From Costus lasius (lineage: Eukaryota; Streptophyta; Magnoliopsida; Zingiberales; Costaceae): a stretch of DNA of 64,000 nucleotides. Positions 23,790 through 35,336 of this stretch are shown piece after piece. Position 1 is the first letter of the stretch, and each line of letters opens with the position of its first letter. The DNA lies in the NCBI GenBank assembly GCA_027563935.2, contig CM050453.2, positions 89,688,665 to 89,752,664 on the forward strand, read 5' to 3'. The notes below the pieces were generated by a model. It was not told the origin of the DNA, did no database searches, and saw only the letters and a list, made by a program, of their open reading frames with translations. The translations under genes were made by a program, and so were the position numbers.

Positions 23790-24089
23790 TTAAAACAAAG
23801 CCCTCTCTCTGCATCGGTTCACATTTTACGACGCCGTGCCACCAAAACTAATGATATCTTAAGGGTACGGAACCAAGCGCGACCAAAGTCCGCCGGTGAG
23901 GCTCGTGCAGGGAGCGATTGGCCTTTTGCGCACCGGTTGTCCCGCCGTCAGTACGGAAACCGCAGTGGCAGGACCACTTCCATGAAACGCCGAGCCTTAC
24001 TGGCCTTGCTAACACTAGCAGCCGAGCGCGCGGCTCTCCTCTCCGGCCAAGGCGACGACGAATCTGCCGGAGAGAATCATGACCCGTAG
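23790..24089 (+). other. GC-rich islet with a 35-codon open frame (possible gene relic)
   Basis: About 300 bp of CpG-rich, gene-like sequence stands alone in AT-rich DNA. An ATG at 23982 opens a 35-codon frame beginning MKRRALLALLTLAAERAALL and ending at TAG 24087-24089. The hydrophobic start could be a signal anchor. I do not recognise a family, and no further exon is evident. It may be the first exon of a lost or displaced gene, or a fragment captured by a transposon. Confidence 0.3.
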
Positions 24090-25185
24090 GTTTAATATTA
24101 GAGGAGTGCCATCATGCTTCATATTAAACTATACTTAATATTAAACTATATTATTTGTACACATTTAAAAACCAAATTACATACTAGAATTTAAAATTTG
24201 ATTCATTAATCTAATACATTGAAATCTAATAAAAAAAACAAATAATTTGGTAATTAATGTACTGAATATTTGACTATGTCATTTGTGCAATGCACATTAA
24301 CATGGTGAATGCTATTGAGTAAACTTTGTGGCTTATTATAAAAAATTATACTCTATTTAGATGTGATGTGAATAAAAAATGTCAACCAATTAGGTTGGAT
24401 AAGGATGGATCTAGCGTTGATGGCAATGGGTGCCTCTAAACTCCGAACACTTGAAGAGGATTTTGACAAACCTAAATGGGGATGGTGCTTGGCTTACTAG
24501 GGTTGCATCCTTGATGTGATCAAGCGATTCCATTTAATGCCCTATCAAGAATTATGTATTAGTTTCATATTAGATAAATAACATTTAGCCCTCCATATTT
24601 TGGCTGTGTAAGCCAATAAAATCTCTCTTTCTCGTACATAATTAATAAAATCCTCTATGCTCTAGCTAGTATTGTTGCTTTCATTGAGTTATTATTTATA
24701 AGCTAGAATTGTTATATTATTTGATGATGATCATTTGGAACCCCCCCCCCCCCCCCCCCAATGGGAAGTTAATGTTGTGAGGTTTATGACTTAGGTTACA
24801 CTTGAGCGAACCAAGTGTGCTAGTGACGCAGCGGATATATAGGATGGGTTGTTCTTAATGCCGTACTCTAAAGTGATGGAGACGATGATACAAAATCATG
24901 AGAGGGTCTTGAGATGAGGGAAATGAAAATGCGTCGGAGAGAAAAACCGATGAAATAACGTTGCCGTGTAAATGCGACTTGAGCAATACCAACGAGCTGA
25001 GAAATCAAGAACACGATTCTAATATCACAACTAACTAACCTCGCTTGTAGAGCCAATTTTTCCTTAGCATGCGCATGCAGTCGGGGATCCTTCAATCTTC
25101 CTAATGAAAGATCTAGGTGAAGTAGATATAATTTTAGAAGTCCAAATAAAGAAATATATTTATGTATATTCCTTATCTTAATATC
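24090..25185. other. No gene seen
   Basis: AT-rich sequence with a C19 homopolymer at 24741-24759. The minus-strand frame at 24868-25095 has no recognised domain. Confidence 0.5.
24741..24759. repeat. Poly(C)19 run
   Basis: Nineteen consecutive C residues in otherwise AT-rich DNA. Length in the assembly may be unreliable. Confidence 0.9.
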
Positions 25186-25189
25186 ATTA

Positions 25190-25945
25190 TATTGATAAGA
25201 TGCTTGATGAATTCAAGTATCTTGGTATAAAAGAAGCTAGGCTCCTTTTAATTCAAGTTTAAAATTATCACCAAATAATGCAAGAGTTATCGATCAATTA
25301 AATTATGGAAGTGTCATTGGTAGTTTAATGTATGTTATGTATTGTACAGGCCTGACATTGCTTATGTTGTGTGTATACTATTAAGGTTTACAAGTAAATC
25401 TAGCACAAATAATTGAAAATCTATCAAAAGAATATTTAGATACTTAAATAATAACAAGAGAATTAAGTCTTGTATATAGTGATTATCCATGTGTGCTAGA
25501 AGGGTATTGTGATGCAAGTTGGTTAACAAATAATCATGAAAGTAAAGATATCTCAAAATGGATTTACATGTTAAGTTGTGGGGCTATAAGTTAAGCTTCT
25601 AAGAAGAAAACTTGCATTGCACATTTTACTATGAAATTGGAGTTTATAGCCCCAACTGTAGTAGACACAAAAGCAAAATGGTTGCAAAATGTATTAATGG
25701 ATATTAAATTATGGCCACAACCTATGACAGCCATCTCTTTGTAAGTTATGGCTACAACCTATGACAACCATCTCTTTGCATTGCAAAAGCCAAGATATAA
25801 TGTCTAGTGTTTATATTGAAGTGGATAATAGAAAGTCTATATATCTTAACATGAGACATGCATATGTGAGAGTTAATATCAAATAGGAGGATCACCATAA
25901 TGTATGTTACATTGATAACAGAAAGTCTACAAGAAATGATCGTTT
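25190..25945 (+). pseudogene. Ty1/Copia pol relic: end of RT and RNase H
   Basis: With scattered stops, the + strand reads the typical Copia order YGSVIGSLMYVMYCTRPDIA (about 25310), a degraded RFTSKSS...W segment, EGYCDASWLTNN (about 25500), the SKKKTCIAHFTMKLEFIA region (about 25600, equivalent to the Copia STAEAEY block) and the terminal HIRHHxVRE-like segment around 25850. Everything upstream of late RT is missing and no flanking LTRs were found. Confidence 0.88.
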
Positions 25946-26318
25946 ATAAGTTTATATACTTTGTTGGTATTTGTTAAAATAAAGAGAAAGGAAGAGGAGC
26001 ATGAGTAATGATTAATTGCATGAGCTCCTTAGCTTTGGAGACAATAATAATATTTAAATATTTTGATTGGGCACTTAGAGCACTTCATGCCTAAGGTATA
26101 AAATTAGTCAGGTGATTTTATTCCCCAAGAAGAGTGAGACAATCTTATTCATTATTTTTTTTTTTTTGCTTTTTCTGACTTTCTTCCGGCCATGTTGAAT
26201 CCTGAAGATTTCTTTTTTTTTTTTCTCTTGGCTTTCTCTGCTTTCCTCGGGTTTAAAAACTCAATAGCACTCCTTTTCATTGTTGCCAGGAGACACGAGC
26301 GCAAGATGGCGAAGTAGT

Positions 26319-26560
26319 TGTTGAAAGATAAATCTGAATTAAAGTTACAATAATTAAGTTTTAGGAATTTGAACCGAATGATGCTTTGGTTGAATATTTG
26401 TCTTCTAGATTTTTGTTTTAGTTTTAATGCTTATAACTTAAGAGTTGATTAGCAATTATATAAATACTTGTAATCCATATTCTATCAACAGATCAAGTTT
26501 AGATTTGCAAACTAATCGAATACCTAATTTGTTCTTCAGCATTTGCCCAATTTTCTAACA
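26319..26560 (+). repeat. 5' LTR of the small LTR element
   Basis: It aligns end to end with 27854-28094: both contain AATTAAGTTTTAGG, GGTTGAATATTTGTCTTCTA, AAGAGTTGATTAGCAATT, TATAAATACTT and CAGCATTTGCCCA. TATAAATA at about 26459 is a plausible promoter. Confidence 0.9.
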
Positions 26561-26563
26561 AAG

Positions 26564-26575
26564 TGGTATCGGAGC
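26564..26575 (+). other. Primer binding site (initiator tRNA-Met type)
   Basis: TGGTATCGGAGC lies 3 nt after the 5' LTR. It differs at one base from the common Copia site TGGTATCAGAGC. Confidence 0.85.
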
Positions 26576-27842
26576 TAGGGGCAACGCTGTGCGAAGAAGG
26601 GAGAGTTGAGAGCATTCGAAAAGAGGAAGAGAAAAGCCACCGATGATCGATTATTGTCATGCATGGAAGTAAGCTATAGCATAGATAAGCTGTAATGAAG
26701 GTTGGAGAAGTCTAGTCAAGGAGTGACCGTGATAGAGGAGAAAGAGGAATTCGATTAGAGGAAAAAATCGTGACTTACAAGCTGCTGCTAATAGAAAAAA
26801 TTCGAAGCACTCTACTATACTTGTTGTGAAGATCCTTGTCGTAGAAGAAAAATCCTGATCAGAGTTGAATATTGCTGCCGAAAGCCACCACTGCTTCCAC
26901 CAGAAAAAAAAAGTCATTGTCGCGAGGAGGAAGACGAATCATAAGGCTACGAAGAAAGAAATAAAGAGTGAGAAATAGTTGTTAGAGGAGAGAACGAGAG
27001 AGAATTCCATAATTAATCTAGTTGTGAGAGAAAAAGCAATTAAGGGAAAGAGAAAAATAGATGTGAAAGGAGAGAGCATGAGAAACAAATACAGAAATTG
27101 AGAGATGAAAAAGGCGAGAGATATATAAAGAGTTGTCATAAAATTGAGAGAGAGAGAAAAGAAATTGGGTGAGAAATATTTGTCAGAAAACGAAAAAAAT
27201 TGAGAAAAAGAAAAATAAGAAAATCAAGAGAAAACATTGAAAATATGTAAATTTGTGAGCCAAGGTCAAACCCAAAGTCAAAAACACTGTGAAAGTCAAG
27301 GTCAAAATCAAAGTCAAAGTTAAAATTCACCCATTCAAATGAAAATGTTGCCTAAAAAGAAAAGACTTGCAACAGGTTTATTAAAAATTAAATATTTTGA
27401 CACTATCATTGAAGCTGCACGAAAAAAGAGAATGTTGAAGTATGAAATTAAAACTGATTTTGTGACCGCACGGTATGAACAAAGAATTTTTGAAAAATAC
27501 AAAAAAAAGAAAACTGGTGAGCATAACAGAGGAAATCAACAAAGCAAAAGAGAACTATCTTGATGCAAAAAAGGAGTAAATCGAAATGGAACGAGAGAAA
27601 GCACGTCAAGCACTTGTCAAAGTGGAAAAAGAAACGAAGATAGATGATTACTTCCGATTAGAGTAAATCTGGAAGAATTTAGTAACACTCGTAAAGCTTA
27701 TGGATTTGATAGTAATTATGTATTGACGAATCTGATAGGATGCAAGACAGAAGAAAAACCCCTTTTGGAGTAGCTTGGGTTAATTTTGAAGACAGAAGAA
27801 GACATGTAGAGTGGACATATAATTTTGGTTGGTATTTCAGGT

Positions 27843-27853
27843 TTAAGAGGGAA
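27843..27853 (+). other. Polypurine tract of the small LTR element
   Basis: TTAAGAGGGAA directly precedes the 3' LTR start TGTTGAAA, as expected for a plus-strand primer. Confidence 0.8.
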
Positions 27854-28094
27854 TGTTGAAAAATAAACCTGAATTAAAGTTAGGATAATTAAGTTTTAGG
27901 GATCTCAACTAAATGATACCTCGGTTGAATATTTGTCTTCTATATTTTTATTTTAAGTTTCAATACTGGTAACTCAAGAGTTGATTAGCAATTCTATAAA
28001 TACTTATAATCTCTATTCCATCAACCCATCTAATTTAGATTTGCAAACCACTGGAATACCTAACTTATTCTCCAGCATTTGCCCAGTTCTGACA
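27854..28094 (+). repeat. 3' LTR of the small LTR element
   Basis: Copy of 26319-26560 with scattered substitutions, indicating an old insertion. Confidence 0.9.
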
Positions 28095-29738
28095 ATAGCG
28101 TCAGCGCACGACAAAACCAATTCGAGAGGGTTTTCTATTTTACTTTATTTTATTTTATTGTTTGCATATAGGTGTTGTATGTTTATGATATTATTAATAG
28201 GTTCATTAGATAATAATTATTTTTAAATTATAACAGTTTTTTTCCCTAAGTGGACTCTATCATAACACCACAACTAAATGGTACCTCTGATAAAAGAAAA
28301 TAGTTATGAATGTTATTAAAGTTTAATTTAGAATTAGCGTCACTAATCTTTCACCTACTTTCTAGAGTTGTATTGAAAATTGTATCTTAAATATTAAACA
28401 AAGTTCCCTTAGTGGATTCTATCATAACAGCACAACTCGCTACTGTTTGCTCTTCTTCCTCCATGAGTAGAAGATGGAACAAAGAGGGAGGTATCGATAG
28501 AGTTTATGAATTATTGAACAACCCACTTCTCCAGAGAGATAAGAAAGATTTATGATTAGTTTCAACTGTATCCTACAACTCTTGTTCAGGTCTGAAAAGT
28601 GGAGTCTGAAATTGGAAGCTTGAGAAAAAGATAAGCTTTGTTCTTAATGTTTGAAACTGCATTGTTTTCATATCCACTGCTTGCTTTCTCATCAACCCGC
28701 TTAACCCTTCCCCACATGACAGGATTTGTTTCACTTCCATTCTCAGCTATCTCAGGCATCTTTACTATATCCCTCCTGCATCAATTCTTCCCCTCCCTCA
28801 CCCAACCATGCATCATTTATTATCTCTGAACAATTGAAAGCCAAAGTTTTAAATAGCAAAGCTAGCTACTCACATCATCTAATATTTAAAGAGAGTGGTC
28901 ACAAAATTGAACTTTAAACCTTCCAAGGCCCCATTGCCTCCTTACAAGTTAAAGGGGTGGGAAGTGAAATCAGTGCTATTTCAAGTGATTTGCTATCTTT
29001 CTAACAATTGTTTCTAATCTAGCCTATCGCCTTATCAAGAAAAAGAAAAAGCTCTTCTTTTTATCTCTCGAGTAATTCTTGCTACTGCCAGGAACACTGT
29101 CAAACTTGTCGCAGTTTTTTACATCGTTGAATAATTTTGTCACGCTAATAAGTATAGTTGAAGCACTTTGACCCAAGTTGATGCTTTATCTTTAAAAACT
29201 AAAAACTAGTTTTTTTTCCTGCATTTACTCATCAATTTTCGCAGAAGGAATACGTTAATAGTGAGGAAGAAGCTGCTTAGATCTGCAGGAAATCCATGCA
29301 CCCAACTGTGCGCCCATCATGATACCCTAAAATTATCGTCTCAATTTGAGTGCATTAACTACCCCAAATGTGGGAATTAAATGGCAAGAACACCAAAAAT
29401 ATGCGAGGTGCCCTCGTTCCCCAATTCGCACATCATTGAAGTCGGTTTAATTTTCCTGTCTGCTTGTTCTTAAGTATCGCCTGCCTTGTCGGTGGCTCTC
29501 ACTAGGGGCCCTCTGCGTTGCCCAGTCAGGTGTCATTCGCTGTCCAGAGTAGAGCAGTGAGCCCGGACAGAGAGAATCCAACCCAAGATAGATACAAGCT
29601 TTTCTAGTGCAAAGGAGAAGGTGAGGCAAGTAGCTTCTTTTGTGTTATTAACTCTGGGAATAATTAAGAGCCAGCAAATGGGAGTGAGCTGGTGCGTCAG
29701 GTGCTGCTGCATCCTTTTAAGATTATAGCTCCAGCTTC
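28095..29738. other. Upstream region of the ARF gene
   Basis: No gene is supported. A diverged direct repeat AGTGGAYTCTATCATAACA occurs near 28249 and 28409. Open frames (28638-28917, 29447-29629) lack domains. The last few hundred bases presumably hold the ARF promoter and leader. Confidence 0.4.
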
Positions 29739-29998
29739 ATGCATTGGTCTATGCATTTGCCTCTAGCTGCTGGAGATGAAGTTCTCATCCAGCCTTGGCA
29801 GTCTGCAGCAGGAAGGTCGGTGCTATTTTCTTTGCCTAGTCAACTGTTTGACTTACTTGACGGCTTATGACTGATTGATCTCTCTCTTCCTCTGTCAATA
29901 AATGAACTTAAGAGTTGTGGCATGCGTGTGCCGGACCATTGGTGTCTTTGCCTCCTGTTGGATGTCCGGTGGTGTACTTTCCACAGGGTCACATTGAG
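29739..29998 (+). promoter_or_regulatory. Start-overlapping upstream ORF of the ARF transcript
   Basis: ATGs at 29739 and 29751 share a frame that is +1 relative to the ARF start at 29776. In the spliced model this frame has no stop before the ARF start and runs on into exon 2, ending at a TGA near 29998. If the transcript starts upstream of 29739, scanning ribosomes would meet these ATGs first, which would lower ARF translation. uORFs are known in several plant ARF leaders; the transcription start here is unknown. Confidence 0.4.
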
Positions 29999-32728
29999 CA
30001 GGTCATTTATGTATGTATATATCTACGTATACATAAAACACTAAAAGTATGCTGTTCATATAAATACACAGGTAGCTGCAGCAACCAATGAGGTGGTGGA
30101 TTCTTCAAATTTGCCCAGCTTACCTCCTCAGCTTGTTTGCCAGCTGCACAACGTTACCATGCACGTAAGTTACTCATATTTTAGAAATCCATGCATGCGT
30201 GAAATTAAGCTTGTTAATTAATTCTGAATAACTAGTTTCATTTTTGTTTCTGCAGACAGATGAAGAGACAGATGAAGTCTATGCTCAGATGACACTGCAA
30301 ACGTTAAGCCCAGTGAGTCATGAAATTTCCAGATTATATATATATATATATATTAAAAAATAGATGAATAAATCATTAATATAAATAAATTATGGACAGG
30401 AAGACGAGCAGAAGGGCGTTTGTGTAGCGGCTCAAGCGGGGGGCATGCGCAGCAAACAGCCAACCAACTACTTCCACAAGACACTGACAGCGAGCGACAC
30501 CAGCACGCACGGCTGCTGCTCCATTCCTCGCCGGGCTGCAGAGAAGGTGTTCCCCTCATTGGTACGCACGTTTCACGTTTCCTGTTTGGAACTAGGAAGC
30601 GTACAGCCAATCCCTATATGCATTTATGTGTATTGCAGGACTATTCACAGGAGCCTCCGGCTCAGGAGCTGGTCGCCAAGGATCTCCACGGCATCGAATG
30701 GAAGTTCCGTCACACCTTTCGAGGTGCGCATCTTCGGTTTTTTTTCAGCGTCAGTCGAGTATTGTTTTTACAAAATAATTTCACCATAATAACATGTTTA
30801 GTTTTAATTTATAAAACATTATATTTTATATATTAACTTTGATTACGTAGCTTTATCTCTCCGTATTAAAAAAAAAATTCCCTTAATTAAGAATATAATT
30901 GATTTACTCTGATTTCTAAAATATATTTTTTAATCTGTTTAACTAAATTAGTTATAATACTTGGGGATATTAATTAATAAAGACGGTACGTGCATGAGTC
31001 ATGCAATGTGGCGGCGCAGGTCAGCCAAGGCGACATCTGCTTACGATAGGATGGACTCCTTTTGTAAATACAAAGAGACTTGTCGCAGGAGACACCGTAA
31101 CTTTTATTTGGTAATTAATTAAATATTCCTTTTTTATACGATATTTATTGATTAAAAAATAATATCTATATATACCAAAATCACAGGTATGGCTTCAACA
31201 AGCTGCTGCTTGGAATTCGGCGAGCTAACAGGCAGCAAAGAGTAGCATCTACCGGCAGCATGCACGTAGCCCTCGTCGCTGCTCATGCAGCTGCTACATA
31301 TTCCCCTTTCACGGTTTCATATTTCCCCAGGTACTTAATTGCGTAATTTATCAAGTACATATAATTTTTTTATTAAATATATTATAATTTGATCGGTCAT
31401 TCATATTGTTAAATATATTCTAATTGATTCCAGGGCATGCCATTCTGAATTCGTCATCCCGTTAGCGAAGTATGTGTCAGCAGTTCATCACGTCAGATTG
31501 CTCGGCGGCATGCGTTTCCGGATGCTCTTCGAGATGCCGGAGTCAACTGTTCGACGGTATCTAATTATTTATTATATTTCTTCTTTTTATTGTTTGCTGG
31601 TGTGATTTTAAATTCTTGTTTCATAAATAAATCAAAATTTACAGGTACATGGGCAAGATCGTGGGTATTGGTGACGTTGACCCTGTCCGTTGGCCGAATT
31701 CTCATTGGAGATCCGTGAAGGCAGCTACAGATTTATGCCGCGTGTCCAGTAGTTGTGTAGATTTCCGTCGAATGCTAACCAAATCTAATTATGTTTCATG
31801 ATCCAGGTAATTTGGGATGAGCCGAGTGCTGGTCAGAGGCAGTCGAGGGTGTCGCCATGGGAGATGGAGCCCCTCCCGACCTTTCCTCTGTATCCTCCGC
31901 ATTCCCCGTTCTGCATTAAGCAGCCATGGACTCCTGGACTAGCATCCCACCTATTCGGTACGCTGAACCGGTTCTTATTCCCGCATTGCAAACAAGTCTG
32001 CGCCAATAATTTCGATTTCCACCTGATTAGGTCAAAGCAGGGATGATGATCTCAGTTTGTCGTCGCAATTGACGATCCTCCAAAGCTACGGCGACACAAC
32101 TCTAGGGCTTCAACCGGTGCCGAATCTTGATACCATCAGGAGCGCCGTTGATGCTGCATCATGGATGCAGCAAAAGATTCATAGTCTGATGCAAGCTGAT
32201 CCGAGGCACGCGATGGATGATAATGCAGCACCTGGAGTTGACTTGCAAACTGGAAGCGCAGCACATGATTTGCCGTTGTCACCTAGCCCCGCCGCCCGTC
32301 TGCAACTCCAACACACTGAGGCCGCCGCAGCCGCAGATCTAGCTCGCAGATCCACTTTAGAACTGCAAAGTAGTGGTGACGAGATCCAGACTGGCGATGG
32401 CGATGGCAATCTATCTCAACCTCCACAGACCTTTCTGCAGATTGCCCAACTGGTGAATCAAATGCGAGGCCAGTACTCTCAGCCAGAACCCCATCTACAA
32501 TATTCTCTTCCACCTCCATTGCTTGCTCCACCGCCACCACTTGATGATGCCTGCTCCAGTATCTTGCAATCAGTTTCAAGCAACAGTTTGACTGCTGCAA
32601 CCTCCTATTGCCCTACTGACCTTGGCCTTTTCCATGATCAATCTTCTCAGGATATTCTTTCGCTAGATCCTTCCTTTCATGCAACTCTGGAGCCGCTCCC
32701 TCCTGTTGCACCAATATTTTTTCTTTAG
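29776..32728 (+). CDS. ARF: Auxin response factor lacking the PB1 domain (12 exons, 602 aa)
   Basis: Exons: 29776-29815, 29913-30001, 30072-30164, 30256-30312, 30400-30561, 30639-30723, 31020-31110, 31187-31330, 31434-31556, 31645-31720, 31807-31957, 32031-32728. They total 1,809 nt and stay in one frame. The protein starts MKFSSS, continues [17 protein letters not shown], then the B3 DNA-binding domain ([20 protein letters not shown] to WKFRHTFRG and GDTVTFIW), and then the ARF dimer/Tudor-like region ([53 protein letters not shown]). Wording and intron positions fit the activator clade (ARF5/6/7/8/19), but the middle region is short and rich in Ser/Pro/Leu rather than long Gln runs, and the frame ends at TAG without a C-terminal PB1 domain. 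Oddities: [10 protein letters not shown] replaces the usual THGGFSVPRR, exon 10 ends at a GC donor, and exon 2 lacks the GEKRCLNS-like segment. It acts in the nucleus on auxin-response promoters by family knowledge. It may be a functional divergent paralogue or a pseudogene in the making. Confidence 0.88.
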
Positions 32729-32745
32729 ATTTATGAGCAACTGAA

Positions 32746-32781
<36 letters not shown>
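32746..32781. repeat. (CT)n microsatellite in the ARF 3' UTR
   Basis: CT run interrupted once by CGCTC, 18 nt after the ARF stop codon. AATAATTATAG at 32823 downstream is a possible polyadenylation element. Confidence 0.9.
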
Positions 32782-32879
32782 GCGAGTGTATGGGTGTGTA
32801 TGCATGGTTGTATTGTACCCTCAATAATTATAGATTTAATGAGATTTTGCAGCTCATATTGAAGTTTAATATTCTGTTA

Positions 32880-34357
32880 TTCTATTAGTAATATCATGTT
32901 TAATTTAATCATAATTATAAGTTTCGTTTGTTGTTTTAACTATATAATCAACGTTTGATTGTCTCAGGAGAGCTTATAATACTTGGAGAAAGCACATAGG
33001 AAATGCTTCTTATTGAAGATTGATCATTATTATATATTTATATCAAATTTAATGTAAGTGCAACACGTCAAGATTGTTCTATAAAATTAGAACCCAAATT
33101 TAATATGACTAACAGAATGAGTAAGAATTGGAGACAAATTATATTTAGAATAACTTTTTTTCGATTAATTGCATTTTGTACTATCAAGAATACACAACTT
33201 AAGCGCAATGTTCATAGATCAAATGAAGTATATAATATATCATGTCACCGTTTCAAATCTGGTTCTTGACATGTAAATAATGTATTATATCAGATAAATA
33301 TTTATATCCATACAAAAGTGTTATGTTGGTTAGAATAGGTTATAACACTTTAAAAGTATTATGTTGTGTATGTTATATATAAAATTTATCAATAATGAAT
33401 ATTCTAATAACGACACATATCCAAAATTATAATTTATCTAATTTTTTTATTAATAATAATTAAAATGATTATTAAAAATATTATGGGTTTACACCACTGA
33501 ATAGATGATAGTGATCCGATTTGGATGATACTCTTTGGTAAGAAGAGAAAAAGAGCATTCAATTTATTATGAATCTTATGTTCTTACAATTTATTTCTTT
33601 CCATTTAGAGAATCCAAATCACCACCACATATATGTTTGTGTATTTGTATAATTGTGTTTTGCCCCACTTATTGATTGATTTCAGGCCACATATGGCATT
33701 GGCTCTTATGCAAGCATCTTATAGGTATGAAATAAGCTTGCGTTTCCTAAATAATGGGAGGCATTAGCGCCAACAGTTTGCTACTCTAATGTTGTGTTGC
33801 CAGGCAATAAAAAATGAAAAAAAAAAAGTAATTTTTTTATTCAACATAAGTGCATGGTTCAAGAAAAAGAGTTGTCATTTCATTTAAATATTCAACATAG
33901 GCGCATTGGCTGAACATCAAATTTCATTTCAAATTAAAAGATTGACTCCTATTAGCCAACCCAGAAGCAAAAGTATTTGGTTAGAGAATATCAGTAGTTT
34001 AGCAAACCAAATCATACAAAAACATATGGAGTTGAACTAAATGGATGTATAGTTTACCAATGATTCATGTAATTTACCCTGTTAAACACAAACTGATGAT
34101 ATTAAGCTCAAACACAGTGTTAAATGTTTTGGCATAATATCAAAATGCCTTGTTAATCAAAAGTGCCAGCTTTTGAGCAGTTGATGAAAAAATAACTAAT
34201 CTAAAAATGTTTTAGAAACCTATTTGCGGTTTTTTTGAAGAATTTTCATATACTCCCTACATTCTTGAAATCTCCAGCACACTTCATGTATATATGTATT
34301 TAAATATTTAACTATCCACGCCACCATCTTATGTGACAATTTTTGACATTTGCAGAG

Positions 34358-34402
<45 letters not shown>

Positions 34403-34600
34403 TATTACAAATAACCATTGAGTAAATATTTAAATTTATGAAACTCATTATCTTATTTTATCTAATAAAATCAAATGAATTTGCATTGATGAGTATTGAA
34501 TATTAGCGTATATGCCACAAAGGCACATCTATGTTCAGCAAGCCAGCTGAAGCCTGAAAGAGGTTTTTCAAAACCTAAAGAAATGTCTAGAAGCATTTTA
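32880..34600. other. AT-rich intergenic sequence
   Basis: No gene or complete element is seen. A (TAA)n microsatellite lies at 34358-34400. The left end of the gypsy fragment described next must fall somewhere near 34.5 kb but is not sharply defined. Confidence 0.45.
34358..34400. repeat. (TAA)14 microsatellite
   Basis: About fourteen ATA/TAA trinucleotides without interruption. Confidence 0.95.
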
Positions 34601-35312
34601 TAAAAAAAAAATGTAAACACTTAAAACTTATGACCAATGCGAGATAGGTTTTCAGTATTGTGCCAAAAATCAGTAGACTTGATGCATATTAAATCAAGAA
34701 AATAAAATGAAAAATATAGTTCGAATGGCAATATGGCATTTGTCAACACAAAAATAAGAGAAGATATACATGACCAGGTGCAAAAAGTATCAAGGAGTTT
34801 GGTGATTTTTTCATCTAGAATAATATTGATCATCTTGGTACCATAGTGAATTGGGATTTGGAGAAATTAAAAATTAGCAATCAGAAATATAATGATCAAA
34901 GCAACCACAAATATCACATTTAATAGAAAAATAAGATGTCATAACAGGGTGCATATAAGAGTCTAACTTATCTTCAAGAATGCACAATAAATCATTTTCA
35001 TACTTACCTTATGGCATGTATACCTCACCTCTTTTAGTTGCCCACAAGTTGTGATGAAAAAATAAATCTTCAAATCTATCAAGAACAGAAAGATTATCTA
35101 ACACTAATCAATCAAAAATATATTTTTTTAATTTTTGTCAAAATATATAAAAAACACAAAACACAAGCAAATAAAAAATTTCAGAAATCATAGTTTTGTC
35201 ACAACTTGTGAATATCCAAAACCTGCAATAACAGAAAACAAAGTTAAATCTAAAACAAATAAAACTCAGTCTAGCAATACTAACAACTATTTTGATATTA
35301 AGAAAACTAAGG

Positions 35313-35330
35313 TCCCCAACAACAGCGCCA
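35313..35330 (-). other. Primer binding site (tRNA-Asp type), minus strand
   Basis: On the minus strand it reads TGGCGCTGTTGTTGGGGA, close to the Athila/Tat consensus TGGCGCCGTTGCCGGGGA and to the + strand site at 45898-45915. Confidence 0.88.
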
Positions 35331-35336
35331 AAAACT

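Larger units (their letters stand above)
26319..28094 (+). mobile_element. Complete small non-autonomous LTR retrotransposon (TRIM/SMART-like)
   Basis: Two ~241-bp LTRs (26319-26560 and 27854-28094) start TGTTGAAA and end ACA. A primer binding site of the initiator-Met tRNA type follows the 5' LTR, and a purine-rich tract precedes the 3' LTR. The 1.3-kb interior has no gag or pol. It is purine-rich on the + strand, with GAGAGA-rich and repeated GGTCAAA / AAAGTCAA segments (27260-27325), and a + frame at 27339-27563 rich in Lys. The flanking pentamers GTAGT and ATAGC only partly agree, so the target duplication has decayed or the pair is recombinant. Its position next to the Copia relic is probably coincidence. 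Confidence 0.85.

Noticed and set aside
32179..32600. Antisense frames over the last ARF exon
   Set aside because: They are shadows of the coding strand with no similarity to known proteins.
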